A stretch of 64,000 nucleotides of DNA, from NCBI GenBank assembly GCA_003427395.1, contig BFEA01000550.1, positions 171,195-235,194 of the forward strand, given 5' to 3'. This document shows positions 53,663 through 64,000 of the stretch, one piece after another. A program made the translations under genes and the position numbers. Within the stretch, counting starts at the first letter, position 1. Every line of letters starts with the position of its first letter. The notes beneath the pieces were generated by a model. It searched no databases. It was not told where the DNA came from and was given only the letters and a program-made list of their open reading frames with translations. Source of the DNA: Chara braunii (Eukaryota > Streptophyta > Charophyceae > Charales > Characeae).

Positions 53663-54364
53663 TCAAGAGAGGGCATCGGCTACGCAGTTGCTTTTGCCGG
53701 GGGTGTGGCAAATGGTGAATGTGAATTGGGCAAGAAAGTCTAACCAGCGGGCTTGGCATGGCGTGAAGTCTTTCTTAGTGAGGATAGAGGAGATGATGGT
53801 TTTGTCAGTGCGGATGGTGAAGTATTGCTCGTCGAAGAACGGGCGCCAAACTTTGAGGGCGTGAATCACAACGAGAGTTATTTCTCGTTGGAGGTAGTTC
53901 ATCTCCGCAGGAAGGAGCTTCTTGCTTGTGAACTCGATGGGGTATTTGCCGAGTGGAGCCTCGGGGTGGGTGGGGGAGTTTCTGATGGAGGGGGGTTCAG
54001 AGGTGTCAAGAGGAAAATGTTGCGAGAGGACAGCTCCAATGGTGAAGTTCTATGCGTCAGTGGTAACGTAGAAATGTCGAGAGGGGTCAACGATTTTGAG
54101 GATGGGGGCCGTGGTGATGGTTTGTTTGAGGAAGTCGAATGGGTTTTGGTGGCGTTCGTTCCAATTGAAGGGCTTGTCCTTGCGTGTCAGTTCGTGGAGT
54201 GGGTAAGAGATATCGGAGAAGTTGCAGATGCAGGGGTGGTAATAGTTGGCAAGGTCAAGGAATGAGCATAGTTGGAGTAGGGTCTTGGGCGGGGGGGTAC
54301 TCAACGAGGGCGGTGACCTTCGAGAGGTCCATGCGGATTCCTTCAGCAGAGACGATGTGGCCAA
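53663..54364 (-). pseudogene. RNase H and RT connection, element D/E
   Basis: The 54364-54050 frame has FLDLANYYHPCICNFS, APILKIVDPSRHFYVTTDA. A later frame (53902-53663) has REITLVVIHALKVWRPF, RTDKTIISSIL and TPGKSNCVADALS, the RNase H end. Confidence 0.83.
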
Positions 54365-55600
54365 GGTATTCTACGATAGAAGCAGCAAAGGTGCATTTGC
54401 TGAGCTTGGTGTAGAATTTTTGCTCTCTGAGGTTAGAGAGGACTTGGAGAAGGTGCTGAAGGTGGGACTCGAAGGTAGGGCTATAGACAAGGATATCATC
54501 AAGGTAGACGACGCCACAAATTTCGAGGAGGTCGCGGAAGATGTGATTCATGGTGGATTGGAATTTGGCGGGGGCGTTGGCGAGTCCGAAGGGCATCACA
54601 AGGAACTTGTAGTGGCCGAAGCGCGAACGGAATGCGGTATTGTGGGTGTCTTTCTCGTGGATGCGGATCTGGTGGAGACCACTGCGGTGGTCAATCTTGG
54701 TAAAATATTTGGCTCCACGGAGGCGATCAAGAAGCTCGTAGATCCGAGGTATGGGGTGCTTGTTCTTGATCGTGATCCGAGAAAGTGTTGAAGGTGGGAC
54801 TCGAAGGTGGGGCTATAGACAAGGATATCATCAAGGTAGAGCAGATTTCGAGGAGGTCGCGGAAGATGTGATTCATGGTGGATTAAAATTTGGCAGGGGG
54901 CGTTGGTGAGTCCGAAGGGCATCACGAGGAACTCGTACTGGCCGAAGCGCGAACGAAATGCGGTCTTGTGGGTGTCTTTCTCGCGGATGCGGATCTCGTG
55001 GAGACCACTGCGGTGGTCAATCTTGGTAAAATATTTGGCTCCATGGAGGCGATCAAGAAGCTCGTAGATCCGAGGTAGGGGGTGCTTGTTCTTGATCGTG
55101 ATCCGAGAAGGTGTTGAAGGTGGGACTCGAAGGTGGGGCTATAGACAAGGATATCATCAAGGTAGAGCAGATTTCGAGGAGATCGTGGAAAATGTGATTC
55201 ATGGTGGATTGGAATTTGGCGGGGGCGTTGATGAGTCCGAAGGGCATCACAAGGAACTCATAGTGGTCGAAGCGCGAATGGAATGCGGTCTTGTGGGTGT
55301 CTTCCTCGCGGATGCGGATCTGGTGGAAACCACTGCGGTGGTCAATCTTGGTAAAATATTTGGCTCCACGGAGACGATCAAGAAGCTCGTAGATCCGAGG
55401 TAGGGGGTCTTTGTTCTTGATCGTGATCCGATTTAAAGCACGGTAGTCTGTGCACATCCTTCATTTAGAGGTTCCACAATTCCTTAGGAAAAGGCAGCTT
55501 GTACGGAAGGGAAAGGAGCTTGGCCTAATGAATCTTTTTTCAAGGAGTTCATTGAGTCGACGCTTCATTTTTTTTGCTTCCGGAACGGAGAGGTGGTATG
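54255..55600 (-). pseudogene. Reverse transcriptase with a triplicated palm, element D/E
   Basis: The pre-RT helix (KMKRRLNELLEKRFIRPS) and [14 protein letters not shown] lie at 55.4-55.6 kb. The following part [33 protein letters not shown]...NAPAKFQ occurs three times in tandem, starting at 55440, 55118 and 54792. Only the last (leftmost) copy keeps the catalytic [12 protein letters not shown]. The other two share a small deletion there that shifts the frame. The YxDD here is intact, but the protein as a whole cannot be read through. Confidence 0.87.
54461..55440. repeat. Three tandem copies of an RT segment (326-332 bp)
   Basis: ggtgggactcgaaggt starts at 54461, 54793 and 55119. Copies 2 and 3 share a deletion at the YxDD codons, so one arose from the other after the deletion. 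Confidence 0.93.
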
Positions 55601-55772
55601 GAGGGTGGCACGGTGCTATGGAGGGTGGCACGGTGGAGAGTGGTCGGGTTCTAGATCAATGCTATGAGAGACATCACGATTCGGGGGTAATCTAACAGGC
55701 AAGGACTCGGGAAAAACGTCTATGAACTCGTTGAGGATGGAGGTGAGAGCGGGGTCGGAGGGGGAAGTTTGA

Positions 55773-56243
55773 TCAGGTTTGTCCGTAGCGGGAGGAGTAG
55801 CCGCCTAATTTGACAAGCCAATCGTGTCGGGCTTGTTCCTCAACAACATCAGAGAAGGTGACGGAGGATGGGTTGGGGAGAAGGGTACAGGAATATGTAC
55901 CAGTGGGAGCGACAACAGGCAATGTGGGTTGCGATGCCTGGGGATCGTCCGGTGGGAGGTGCGTCACTGCGGAAGGGGGGTGCAGACAAATTGTCGATGC
56001 CAACTGGGCCATCGGTGGGGTAGAGGTCGTCACCAATGGGATGGCCGACAGACTAGTCGTTGATGCCAGGGCGGGTCCGTGATGATCATGGGGACAAGTA
56101 TTCTTCAAGTGGATGAGGGGCCAGGAGTGGTGGATGTGGAACTGCCGGGTTGGGGGGCCGCGGACCTGGGCGCCTGACGTGTAAACTGTCTGGTATATGG
56201 ACAACTCGTCTATTGATGTCCTAATTGTCGGCACCGAAAACAT
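55773..56243 (-). pseudogene. gag-pol linker, element D/E
   Basis: Pro/Thr/Ser-rich frame without a protease signature. I found no D-S/T-G motif between the zinc knuckle and RT, so the protease seems lost or unreadable. Ends near DWLVKLGGYSS. Confidence 0.4.
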
Positions 56244-57778
56244 CCCACGTGAGTTTCGTGAGACGGGTTCGGTGGGTGTTGAAAGGGGGGCAATTGGTGC
56301 GTTCTCTCTTTTCCATCTGCATAAGGTGGATGACAGAGAGAGGAAAGCGATGTGGTGTCTAGTGGGTCGGAGAGAGTGTCGGGGTCGGGGGCGGAGAACT
56401 CGTCCGAGGAGGCAGAGAGAGAGGTTTCGTCGGTGATGTTATGAAAGATCGTGGGCGGTGTGGGGCGGATGTGAGTGCGTCCTTGTACGGGGTGAGGAAT
56501 TTGTCTAGGTGAATGGCGTGGTTGAAGAGATCGAAGAGGGACATCGGGGGGTAGTGGACGAGGGAGGTGGCAAGGTCCTTGCAACATCCATGTTTGAAGC
56601 GGGAGATCAATGCGGCATCGCTAACATTGTCAAGAGGGATATGTTGCCGCAACGCACGGATGTATTGGACAAAACGGTCGGTCGGGCCGTTCTGTCGAAG
56701 GCGACAAAGTTGCTCAAAGTGTCATCGTCGTTTTTACGGTCGAAATGTGCAGGTGAGGTCGAAATGTGCAGGTGATGAGGTTGGCCCACTCGAGGAAGGA
56801 ATGGGGTTCCGCGTTTGGTTGTTGGCGGTTAGCTCGTTCGGTGTACCACCAACGAGCAGCGCCCTCTTGTACTCTGGTGCTGGCAATATGGAGCCAGTGT
56901 GTGACAGGGACGTTGTGGAGGGAGAAGGCGCCGTAGAGTTTGCTGAGGAAGACGAAGACGTCCTCGTGGGGACTGTCGGTGAAGGGGAGGATGTCCATTG
57001 ATCAGAAGGATGGGGGAATGTTACCCGTTAAGGATGTTGTGACAGCGAGGGTGTTGAAATCAAGTTTGGGTGAGGAGGACGATACCCAGGTGAAATCGGT
57101 GGTGTGGTTGGTCGGGAGGAGTGCGGATGGAGGAAGTATTGGAAGAATGGAGAGCAGCATTTGCGGTGCGGAAGTGATCTGGGTATAGGTGGGGACGGTG
57201 GAGGTGATTGTGGATGAAGTCAAGAGAGGTTTTGACTGGGAGGGAATGGTCGACGACTGTGTGACGGCTGGGATTGTCATCTTGGGCAGTGGGATGATCA
57301 AGGTGGAAGTGGTGGTGGATGAAGGCAGGGGTGTGGATGACAAGCTAGCGAAGAGGGCGGTGGATGTGGAGGCGGAGGATAGGGGAAGGGTGGTGGAACC
57401 CGAGGTGGGGCGGGGGGACGTGGTGGTGATGATCTGGATGACGGGGGAGGCCTGTTGTTGTTTGCCGGTTATCCGTTGGGAAAGGCCGGAGAGGGATGCT
57501 TGGAGGGAGTCTAGGGTGGCTTGCATGGTGGTCATAAGGGAGAGAAGGGTGGAAGAGTCAGCGGCGACCACCTGGGTGGCAGCCTGTTGACCAATGAGTC
57601 TGCAACAGAGGCTCTTGACGGTGTTGATGGAGGACATATTGATGCTGGATTCCACGGCCATCCTAAAGGAAATGGTCGGGGTGGTGGCGATTGCTGGAGA
57701 AGCGGGCGGTGATGAGGTGGAGGCAACTGCAGCAGCGGCAGCAGCGGCGCGCTGAGAGTTCTTGGTTTGGCGTGGCAT
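56200..57778 (-). pseudogene. gag, element D/E
   Basis: Start MPRQTKNSQR (57778), an Ala-rich then Ser/Thr-rich N-terminus of 258 codons to a TGA at 57002. The same frame continues with MDILPFTDSPHEDVF and ARWWYTERA...FLEWANLI, a capsid-like domain. Another frame holds FKHGCCKDLATSLVHYPPMS. The zinc knuckle CFRCRQLGHQ, stop, TSC (about 56200-56240) has CX2CX4HX4C spacing with a TAG inside. Confidence 0.8.
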
Positions 57779-57895
57779 GCCCGGGGGGGAGGTTAGAGGC
57801 TTTTATTCACACAACAAAGAATTAGTTGAATTTTTCTAGGAATGATTAGTGGAATTTAGAAAGTTATTTTGCAAGAATTTTACAAAAAGATAATG

Positions 57896-57924
57896 TTTTT
57901 TTTTTTTTTTTTTTTTTTTTTTTT
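57896..57924. repeat. Poly(T) run
   Basis: About 29 consecutive T. Confidence 0.95.
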
Positions 57925-57949
57925 CTTGAGAAGTTGTCACTTTATATTT

Positions 57950-58437
57950 CAAAACAAAAGTGGTCGAGGCCGGGGACCTCACAATTCTACCCGGTGTTGA
58001 CGAGATAAACCTGCTGGAAACCGGGTCCAGCGTCCCACAACCGCCCAGTCTCAATAGGACAGAACTCCTCAAAATAGCCTTGAAGCACAGAAAAGGACGG
58101 CTGAACTAATCTATAACAAACCTCCCCAGTCCTTCAGCCTATAACATGATATCTTTGCAGCGCAGAGAAAGAAGTGCAACGCCGGCAGGTTTCTAACGTC
58201 GAAAAACTATTGGCAAGGAACTACAAATTATAATCTGCAGAATTCGAAAACGCCCAAGGCAATTCACATGGAATTTTCACAATTTTAACCCTAAAATTAT
58301 TCCGAAAACAAACTAAATAATCCCAAATAATCCCAAATTTCAACCCAAGCTCGAACCAATTTCAAACTAAACGTGGTGATATTGTCTCCCAAAAAATTGA
58401 GAACAATCATACAGCAGTTACTTGATCACACCTGGCT
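57950..58437. other. Non-coding DNA with a conserved block
   Basis: 58009-58037 (cctgctggaaaccgggtcca and on) recurs at about 1328-1356. Remainder unassigned. Confidence 0.4.
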
Positions 58438-59035
58438 GGGGTGACCCTGTTACCCTCCCTATTCCACTACCCTGCAAGGAGCCTGATCTGCCATGACGGG
58501 TTTCCACCACTCACCCTTGAGCCCTTCGTGGTTTTAGCGGACACAATGGGTACAGCTCAAGTTTGCTCCTCACCAGTTCTCTCGTAGCATCTGACCAAAA
58601 GCGTTCCCACCGCCTCTTGATACCCTCATAGTTTCGTACTGCTCAAGATGGCGCCGCTATCAGTAATTCCCTGGGTTTCACCCTGGCTATAGTACCGATT
58701 GCTTTGTTCTCACACTCATTAGCTGCTGTAACGAGTTACCCTTTCACCCACTCTGTTCCAACACCCTGTAAAGGGCCTGAGCTGCCATGACGGGTTTCCC
58801 ACCACGCACCCTTGGTCCTCGTGGTTCAGCGGACACAATGGGTACAACTCAAGTTTGCTCTTCACCGGTTCTCTCGTGCCTCCTAACCAGTAACGTTCCC
58901 ACCGCCCCTTGTTACACTCTCACTTCTCAAGGTGGCGCCGCTACTAACAATTCCACGGGTATCACAGTACTATCACCAGTTGCCTTGATCTCCAATCATC
59001 AGCCACCGTACCTCCATCTCACAAGGACTATTAAA
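58438..59035. repeat. 294-bp two-copy tandem duplication
   Basis: ctgccatgacgggtttcc at 58488 and 58782 with matching flanks: agcggacacaatgggtaca, ctcaagtttgct, ggttctctcgt, ggtggcgccgcta. Well diverged. Confidence 0.85.
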
Positions 59036-60280
59036 CAGTTAAACACCAATCCACCTACCCAACAAAACGAACTCCTATCTTTAACAACTTAATTCCCCAG
59101 ATACTGTCGTAGGTTTTTCTATGGTAAATTACGTGCAGGAACTCCCAAACTAACCAAAAATTTATCACTCCAATTGCCCGTCGCAAGACCGCAAAACGAT
59201 CCCTTCAATTAACAGCGATTACCAATTAAAGCCTAGCACATCGACGCGTCCACTACGAAATTACAGACCAGCCAACCAAACGAACAGAAATTACACCTAA
59301 TAAAACAAGCAGAAGGAAAATGCTAATCCTAAGATACTTAATAATACATGTTTATAAAAACGAAACGCTAAGGGCGTACTAATACTCGAAGCAACAAACA
59401 GACAAAAGACCGCCCAGGCCGACCACCCAAGAGAAGCGCCACCCAACTGACCGACAGGGCTACTAAAGCAAGACCAAGGAGGAAAATGGGGCGAAGCATA
59501 CTATGACGTAAGCGTAATGATAAGTAACAAACCAACAGAGAGCCCAAATACTCACAACTTCGTGTGATACAGCATGACAGACACAATTACCAAGCCAAGG
59601 GTATTCAAAACCCCCCTATGGAGGTGTAAGAACCAAGTGCCTAATACATGTGCCCAATACTTAGCGTGAATGGAAAACTACACAGATCATAGGAAGCAAA
59701 TGTAATGACCCTATTGAGTGAGAAAACAGACACGAAATCAGTGATCCTACAACTACCTTGCTATGTGGACAGGCAGATCGAGACGCGTTGTACTCCTTGG
59801 ACATGCCAAAACGCTGCCACCGCAGCCGCACGCTCTCCCACTGCGTCCAGATGCGCCGCTCCGAATCATCCATGATTACCGTTATATCTTCCGGTTGGAA
59901 TTCACCACGCCCAGTTCTTGTCTCGGGCCTGCTCCAGCAGGCACGAGCAAACAATGACTCCGAAATTACCGAGGTAGCTAGGTCTTTTCGTCCAGATCTT
60001 GAGGAAAGTGAGTTCGTAATTCAGTGCAATCAGGCTGCCAGGGGGAGTCGTGCGGGGGCCATACCACAGAACGCACCGGCGTCCCTACCCCAATCAAGGG
60101 GCAGTTCGGGTATAGTCTCACATCGGCATAGCTCAGCTATGTCGGCTCCGTACGAGGGCCGTCTCTTCCCTCATTGCGTCGTACGGGCTCGAGGCGGTCA
60201 CTTGCTCCCCAAGAGCCGGCCGGCCAAGGTTCGCTAATCCACCCCGGGCCCGCTTTGCGGACTCTAGCGCACACGAGGGT
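59036..60280. other. Unassigned DNA
   Basis: No domain, RNA or repeat recognised. The 59758-60237 frame has no family features. Confidence 0.4.
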
Positions 60281-61140
60281 GATTAATTTGAAAAAGGGTG
60301 ATTAATTTGAAAAAGGGTGATTAATTTCGAATAAAGGGATTAATTCAGTCGTGAATTAATTGTATTAAGTCAAAATTAATTGAGGAGTTCTGAATACCTA
60401 AAAAAAGAAAGTACTTCCGAAGTATATAAGTAAATAGAAAAATCAAAAAATATTTGCAAAAAAGAATTAATTGATCATGATGTATTTCCAGAGAAATTTC
60501 AAAAAGGAGTTTAAAATATACAAAAAAAGAAATAATTAATTCAAACGAATGACAAAATTTTCAACAAAAAAAAAATGAAAAAAGTATTTTGAATTTCGAA
60601 AAAGAAATGTTGAGAAAGAATTGATTAACTCAAAAGTATTTGTGAATTACAAAAAAAATTCGCAAAACAAATAATTAATTCTAACATATTTTGAATTATT
60701 ATTATTTTTTAAATAACTAATATTGTTTTTGAATTCCAAAGAAATGTCAAAAAAGGATTAATAACGCTAACGTATTCTCGGATTACGAAAAAAAAAATAA
60801 TAATAATAATTCTACAATATTTTCAAATTACAAAAAGTTTAAAAAACGTTTATTAAAATTATTTTTGAAGTTCAAGGAAGAAATGCCGAGAAAGAATAAT
60901 TAATTCTATGTATTTTCAAAATTTTCGAAAAAAAGGAATTAATTAAAAAAAAAAAAATGTTTTCAAAATTTGAAAAAGAAATGTCTAAAAAATCATTAAT
61001 TACTTCCAAAAGAATCCAAAGTATTTCCGAATTACAAGAATTTATAATGAATTTTAAGAAACATAAAAACAAATATAAAAAATAAAAATAAATAAGGAAT
61101 AGAATTCAATAAATAACTAATCAAGTAAATCGAGAACAGA
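60281..61140. repeat. AT-rich degenerate satellite-like block
   Basis: Begins with three near-identical ggtgattaatttgaaaaa units (60281-60330). It then continues with recurring attaatt, tattttcaaatt and gaaaaagaaatg motifs at irregular spacing. Confidence 0.75.
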
Positions 61141-61220
61141 GTGATCCTATCTATGATTGATCGGGCAGTAGCGTAGTAGGTAGGGTTAAAATTGGTGGGG
61201 TAATAAGATAGCGCGCATTG

Positions 61221-61602
61221 NNNNNNNNNNNNNNNNNNNNNNNNNNNNNNNNNNNNNNNNNNNNNNNNNNNNNNNNNNNNNNNNNNNNNNNNNNNNNNNN
61301 NNNNNNNNNNNNNNNNNNNNNNNNNNNNNNNNNNNNNNNNNNNNNNNNNNNNNNNNNNNNNNNNNNNNNNNNNNNNNNNNNNNNNNNNNNNNNNNNNNNN
61401 NNNNNNNNNNNNNNNNNNNNNNNNNNNNNNNNNNNNNNNNNNNNNNNNNNNNNNNNNNNNNNNNNNNNNNNNNNNNNNNNNNNNNNNNNNNNNNNNNNNN
61501 NNNNNNNNNNNNNNNNNNNNNNNNNNNNNNNNNNNNNNNNNNNNNNNNNNNNNNNNNNNNNNNNNNNNNNNNNNNNNNNNNNNNNNNNNNNNNNNNNNNN
61601 NN
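61221..61602. other. Assembly gap, 382 N
   Basis: Run of N between a gcgcgc end and a G/purine-rich start. Confidence 1.
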
Positions 61603-61939
61603 GGGGGGGAGGGGGAGAATGAGAATCATCGAAAGAAGAAGAGGAGGAGGAAGACAGGAGGAAAGAAGAGAAAAGCAGAGAAAGGCAGAGGACAAAAATA
61701 AAAATATGTCGGTCACTTACCCGCACGTTGGCTTCGAGATGGATGACGTGACAGCGACAAGAAGGACGAGGAGTTGCTGACATGGAGCGATGACGGCAGG
61801 TACGAGGCGCTCACGTGGCAGTGATGATGACGACGAAGATGATAACGAGCGATGACGTGGCGGCGCTGGAGACGATGATGATGGTGACGATGTCGATGAC
61901 ATGGCAGCGCCGGAACACGGAGGGAGGGAGGGACGTTTG

Positions 61940-61953
61940 CCGCGCCTATACCA
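61940..61953 (-). other. Candidate primer-binding site of element D/E
   Basis: Minus strand TGGTATAGGCGCGG begins one base after an LTR end ATCTCA. It resembles the iMet-type TGGTATCAGAGC only in its first six bases. Confidence 0.4.
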
Positions 61954-61954
61954 G

Positions 61955-62461
61955 TGAGATGAGGCAAAGGCAGAGCAGCGAGGCTGGGGGAGAGAGGGAG
62001 GGTGAGAGTACACACACACACTCACTCAACTCGGCGCAGAATCGACACAACTCGACGGACGCAGACACAACGTGGCAACGTCGCAAAGTCGCAATCTTGG
62101 GTTCTCAACACAATGTCGCAGCAAGTCACACTGAAGCACAAGCACTGAGGCCGAAAACTGCATGCCCGAACTCAGCTCGAGTCCGGTCTTAAGTACTGGA
62201 CTCAAGTTGAGTCGCGAGAGCAGAAGTGCAACTTGCCTCAGGGTTGAACTCGCAATCGAAGGTCTGAGCCTGGGCGCCAGAATGCTGGATGGTGCCAAGT
62301 ATCGAAATCCGAAAGTCCCAGACGAGGGACTTGAGAACGGGCGCCAATTGCAGAGGGCGCTAACAGTCAGGGACCGGAGATTAGAGACTCAGAAATGAAA
62401 TAGCAGCCTGGCAGGTGGTAACCCGCAGACCAGGGATGGAGCCCTGGCTGAGTTCGTAACA
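61955..62461 (-). mobile_element. 5' LTR of element D/E
   Basis: On plus it starts TGAGATGAGG and ends CGTAACA. 62007-62461 matches the 3' LTR. The extra 50 bp at the inner end is not in the other copy, so the exact boundary is uncertain. Confidence 0.65.
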
Positions 62462-62775
62462 GTAGATCCTAGTGCGTGTCTACGTGTGCGTGAGTGAGTG
62501 AGAGTGTGTCTGATGGTGGATACAGTGTTCGGGTGGGAGTTTCAGGCGCTCAGACACCATAGCCGCAAGATCTGACAAGTTGACTTGAGCCGCGTTCCTG
62601 GCCGAAGGCCACATCTCTGAGTTTTCTGTGTGGGCGCACTGCGCCATCTCACGCTTGTTGCTGATTCTACTTGAGGAAGTTGTTTTGCCATCGGCACCTG
62701 CATGTATGCATGTTGGAAGTAAAATCGAGACAAGTCTGATTGTATTTCTCCCCTCTGAACATATTTGCTTTTCTG
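62462..62775 (+). mobile_element. LTR family A, copy 2, right part
   Basis: GTAGA, then ggtggatacag, accatagccgc, gcgttcctggcc, atctctgag, tgcatgttgga and gacaagtctgatt, in the order of copies 1 and 3. It completes the LTR interrupted at 50470. Confidence 0.6.
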
Positions 62776-63253
62776 TTGTCATCAACAATTGCACATTTTG
62801 CTTTTCTGTTGTGATCGGAAATTTCATAATCCCTTTGACAAAAAATTCAGTTTGCGAATTTTGGTCCGGTTGCGCCGAGCGACAACCCTCGCTGGCGCTG
62901 CAGTGGGTTCACTTGTATAATATAAAACAAAAGTTGTACGAACACCTTCTTCACCAATTTATGATCTGAGAGCATACTCTTGTTAGATATTCTTCAAACG
63001 GATCTGGCCATTTTTCACACTTGATACATGTAAGTCCAAGTACTGTACGTTTGAGTATGCCCTGAGATATTCATTCAATCCTCACCTGTAGTTGGCTTCG
63101 AAGACACTCTTCATGTAAATCAGAGGCAGTAGAACATCGCCAGTCTCCTCGTCCTGCAAGGTAAATCAGGTGGGACGGTGATTGGCTTTGGTTAAGAGTC
63201 TTAGCACTGAAACAAACACCTCCCAAACCCTGTGCGAGTTTTAATAGCCACAG

Positions 63254-63254
<1 letters not shown>
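62776..63254. other. Unassigned DNA
   Basis: A short internal duplication tttgcttttctgttgt (62765 and 62800). Otherwise nothing recognised. Confidence 0.4.
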
Positions 63255-63319
<65 letters not shown>

Positions 63320-63322
63320 ACA
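63255..63322. repeat. Compound (CT)n(CA)n microsatellite
   Basis: CT run then CA run, like 1211-1299. Confidence 0.97.
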
Positions 63323-64000
63323 ATTGCTTATGGTCACATCATTAAAAAAAAAACACGTGTACACCTTATCAAAATTCATTTTTTATTTTTTTTATTTATA
63401 TTTGTGGTCAAAATTCATTTTGGGAAACACATGCAAAAGAAATACATATTTCCAGCAATTTAGGATGGGAGATCGTATTTGGTGAATTGACAAAGATTGC
63501 AAGTGTTTTTTCTCATTCTTGCCCAAAAGTTCGGTAGCTTTTATCGTCTTCTCCACATAGAACACATGAATCAGAGTTGCACCACAGAGTGGAAACTGTA
63601 CTGACAAGCACAACATGTAGTGGTGGTGTTCGTACGTGTGCAGCAAAGTATGTACGTGCTCAATACCTAACACAGCAGTATCTAGCCCCCAAAACTAATC
63701 CATGTACATATGCATCAGCACAAACGTGACTGACGGACTCGAGACCACATCTGCATATGTGTGGATGGTCCATCTAAGGACCATGCCACGGGGCACTTAT
63801 CTGTATAAAACTTATCCGCCTCCACAGGTTATTCTTAAAAACAAAACACTGCAACAAACATGTTTCCAGCACAATGAGCAAAAGATAAGAGGGTCTGGAT
63901 AGTAGGCACCTCCAGCAACAGGTAGTTCTCATTTTCAGCGACAGGAAGCCAAAGTGTGCGGACACTCCGGAGCTGCAGACAAGCACAATCGGGTCGAACA
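63323..64000. other. Unassigned DNA
   Basis: AT-rich at first. No coding, RNA or repeat signal recognised. Confidence 0.4.

Larger units (their letters stand above)
50471..62461 (-). mobile_element. Chromodomain gypsy element D/E, nested in LTR A
   Basis: Two direct LTR-like blocks (50471-50914 and 61955-62461) enclose a PPT, a gypsy pol with chromodomain (52.0-55.6 kb), gag (56.2-57.8 kb), 4 kb of non-coding DNA and a PBS-like site. Outside lie the two halves of LTR A and a matching GTAGA on each side. Total about 12 kb. Later insertions probably enlarged the 57.8-61.9 kb part. Confidence 0.6.

Noticed and set aside
57189-57590. Plus-strand frame opposite gag of element D/E
   Set aside because: It is the antisense shadow of the gag frame, which has a proper zinc knuckle and capsid-like segment.

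Overview
The window looks like nuclear DNA of a plant-lineage eukaryote made almost entirely of old, nested transposable elements and simple repeats. I see no complete host gene, operon, bacterial gene or CRISPR array. Plant-type features are the tRNA-iMet primer-binding site of one LTR element (37931-37947), the tRNA-Asp-type primer-binding site of another (10895-10912), a chromodomain gypsy element and a Helitron. The repeat load would fit a large charophyte-type algal genome such as Chara. That is a guess from style, not something the sequence proves. N gaps and a Tn5 mosaic-end adapter (22582-22619) show a draft short-read/mate-pair assembly.

Layout. 0-2.3 kb: end of a gypsy pol, an LTR of family A, microsatellites and two hammerhead-ribozyme repeats. 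2.6-3.5 kb: two tandem tRNA-derived SINEs. 3.7-4.9 kb: degenerate Josephin-like ORF. 6.3-10.1 kb: decayed gypsy pol (minus). 10.3-17.1 kb: gypsy family B copy 1 (plus) with LTR, PBS, gag, protease, RT, RNase H, integrase and PPT. 17.1-22.3 kb: non-coding DNA, LTR-like blocks, a structured inverted repeat and the best-preserved hammerhead (20193-20245). 22.3-27.5 kb: family B copy 2 (minus), facing copy 1. 27.9-29.56 kb: retrozyme-like body with a tRNA-like insertion, a Josephin-like pseudogene and two hammerhead repeats. 29.56-39.2 kb: a nearly complete gypsy element C (minus) with two LTRs of about 1.25 kb, PBS and PPT. 39.2-44.5 kb: hammerhead-family fragments, minisatellites, LTR A, a foldback-like element and a gap. 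45.2-49.7 kb: Helitron Rep/helicase relic plus a companion ORF. 49.9-62.8 kb: an LTR A split by a chromodomain gypsy element (D/E, minus, about 12 kb). The remainder is LTR tail, microsatellite and unassigned DNA.

None of the elements could be autonomous as read. Each gag-pol carries stops and frameshifts, and three of four recognisable RT domains have lost the first Asp of the YxDD motif by a single base change. The most interesting signal is a dispersed repeat whose minus strand carries a type-III-like hammerhead ribozyme core with all three helices in one copy. This suggests retrozyme-like non-autonomous retroelements. Copies of the family formed a tandem array into whose TA-rich linker element C later inserted.
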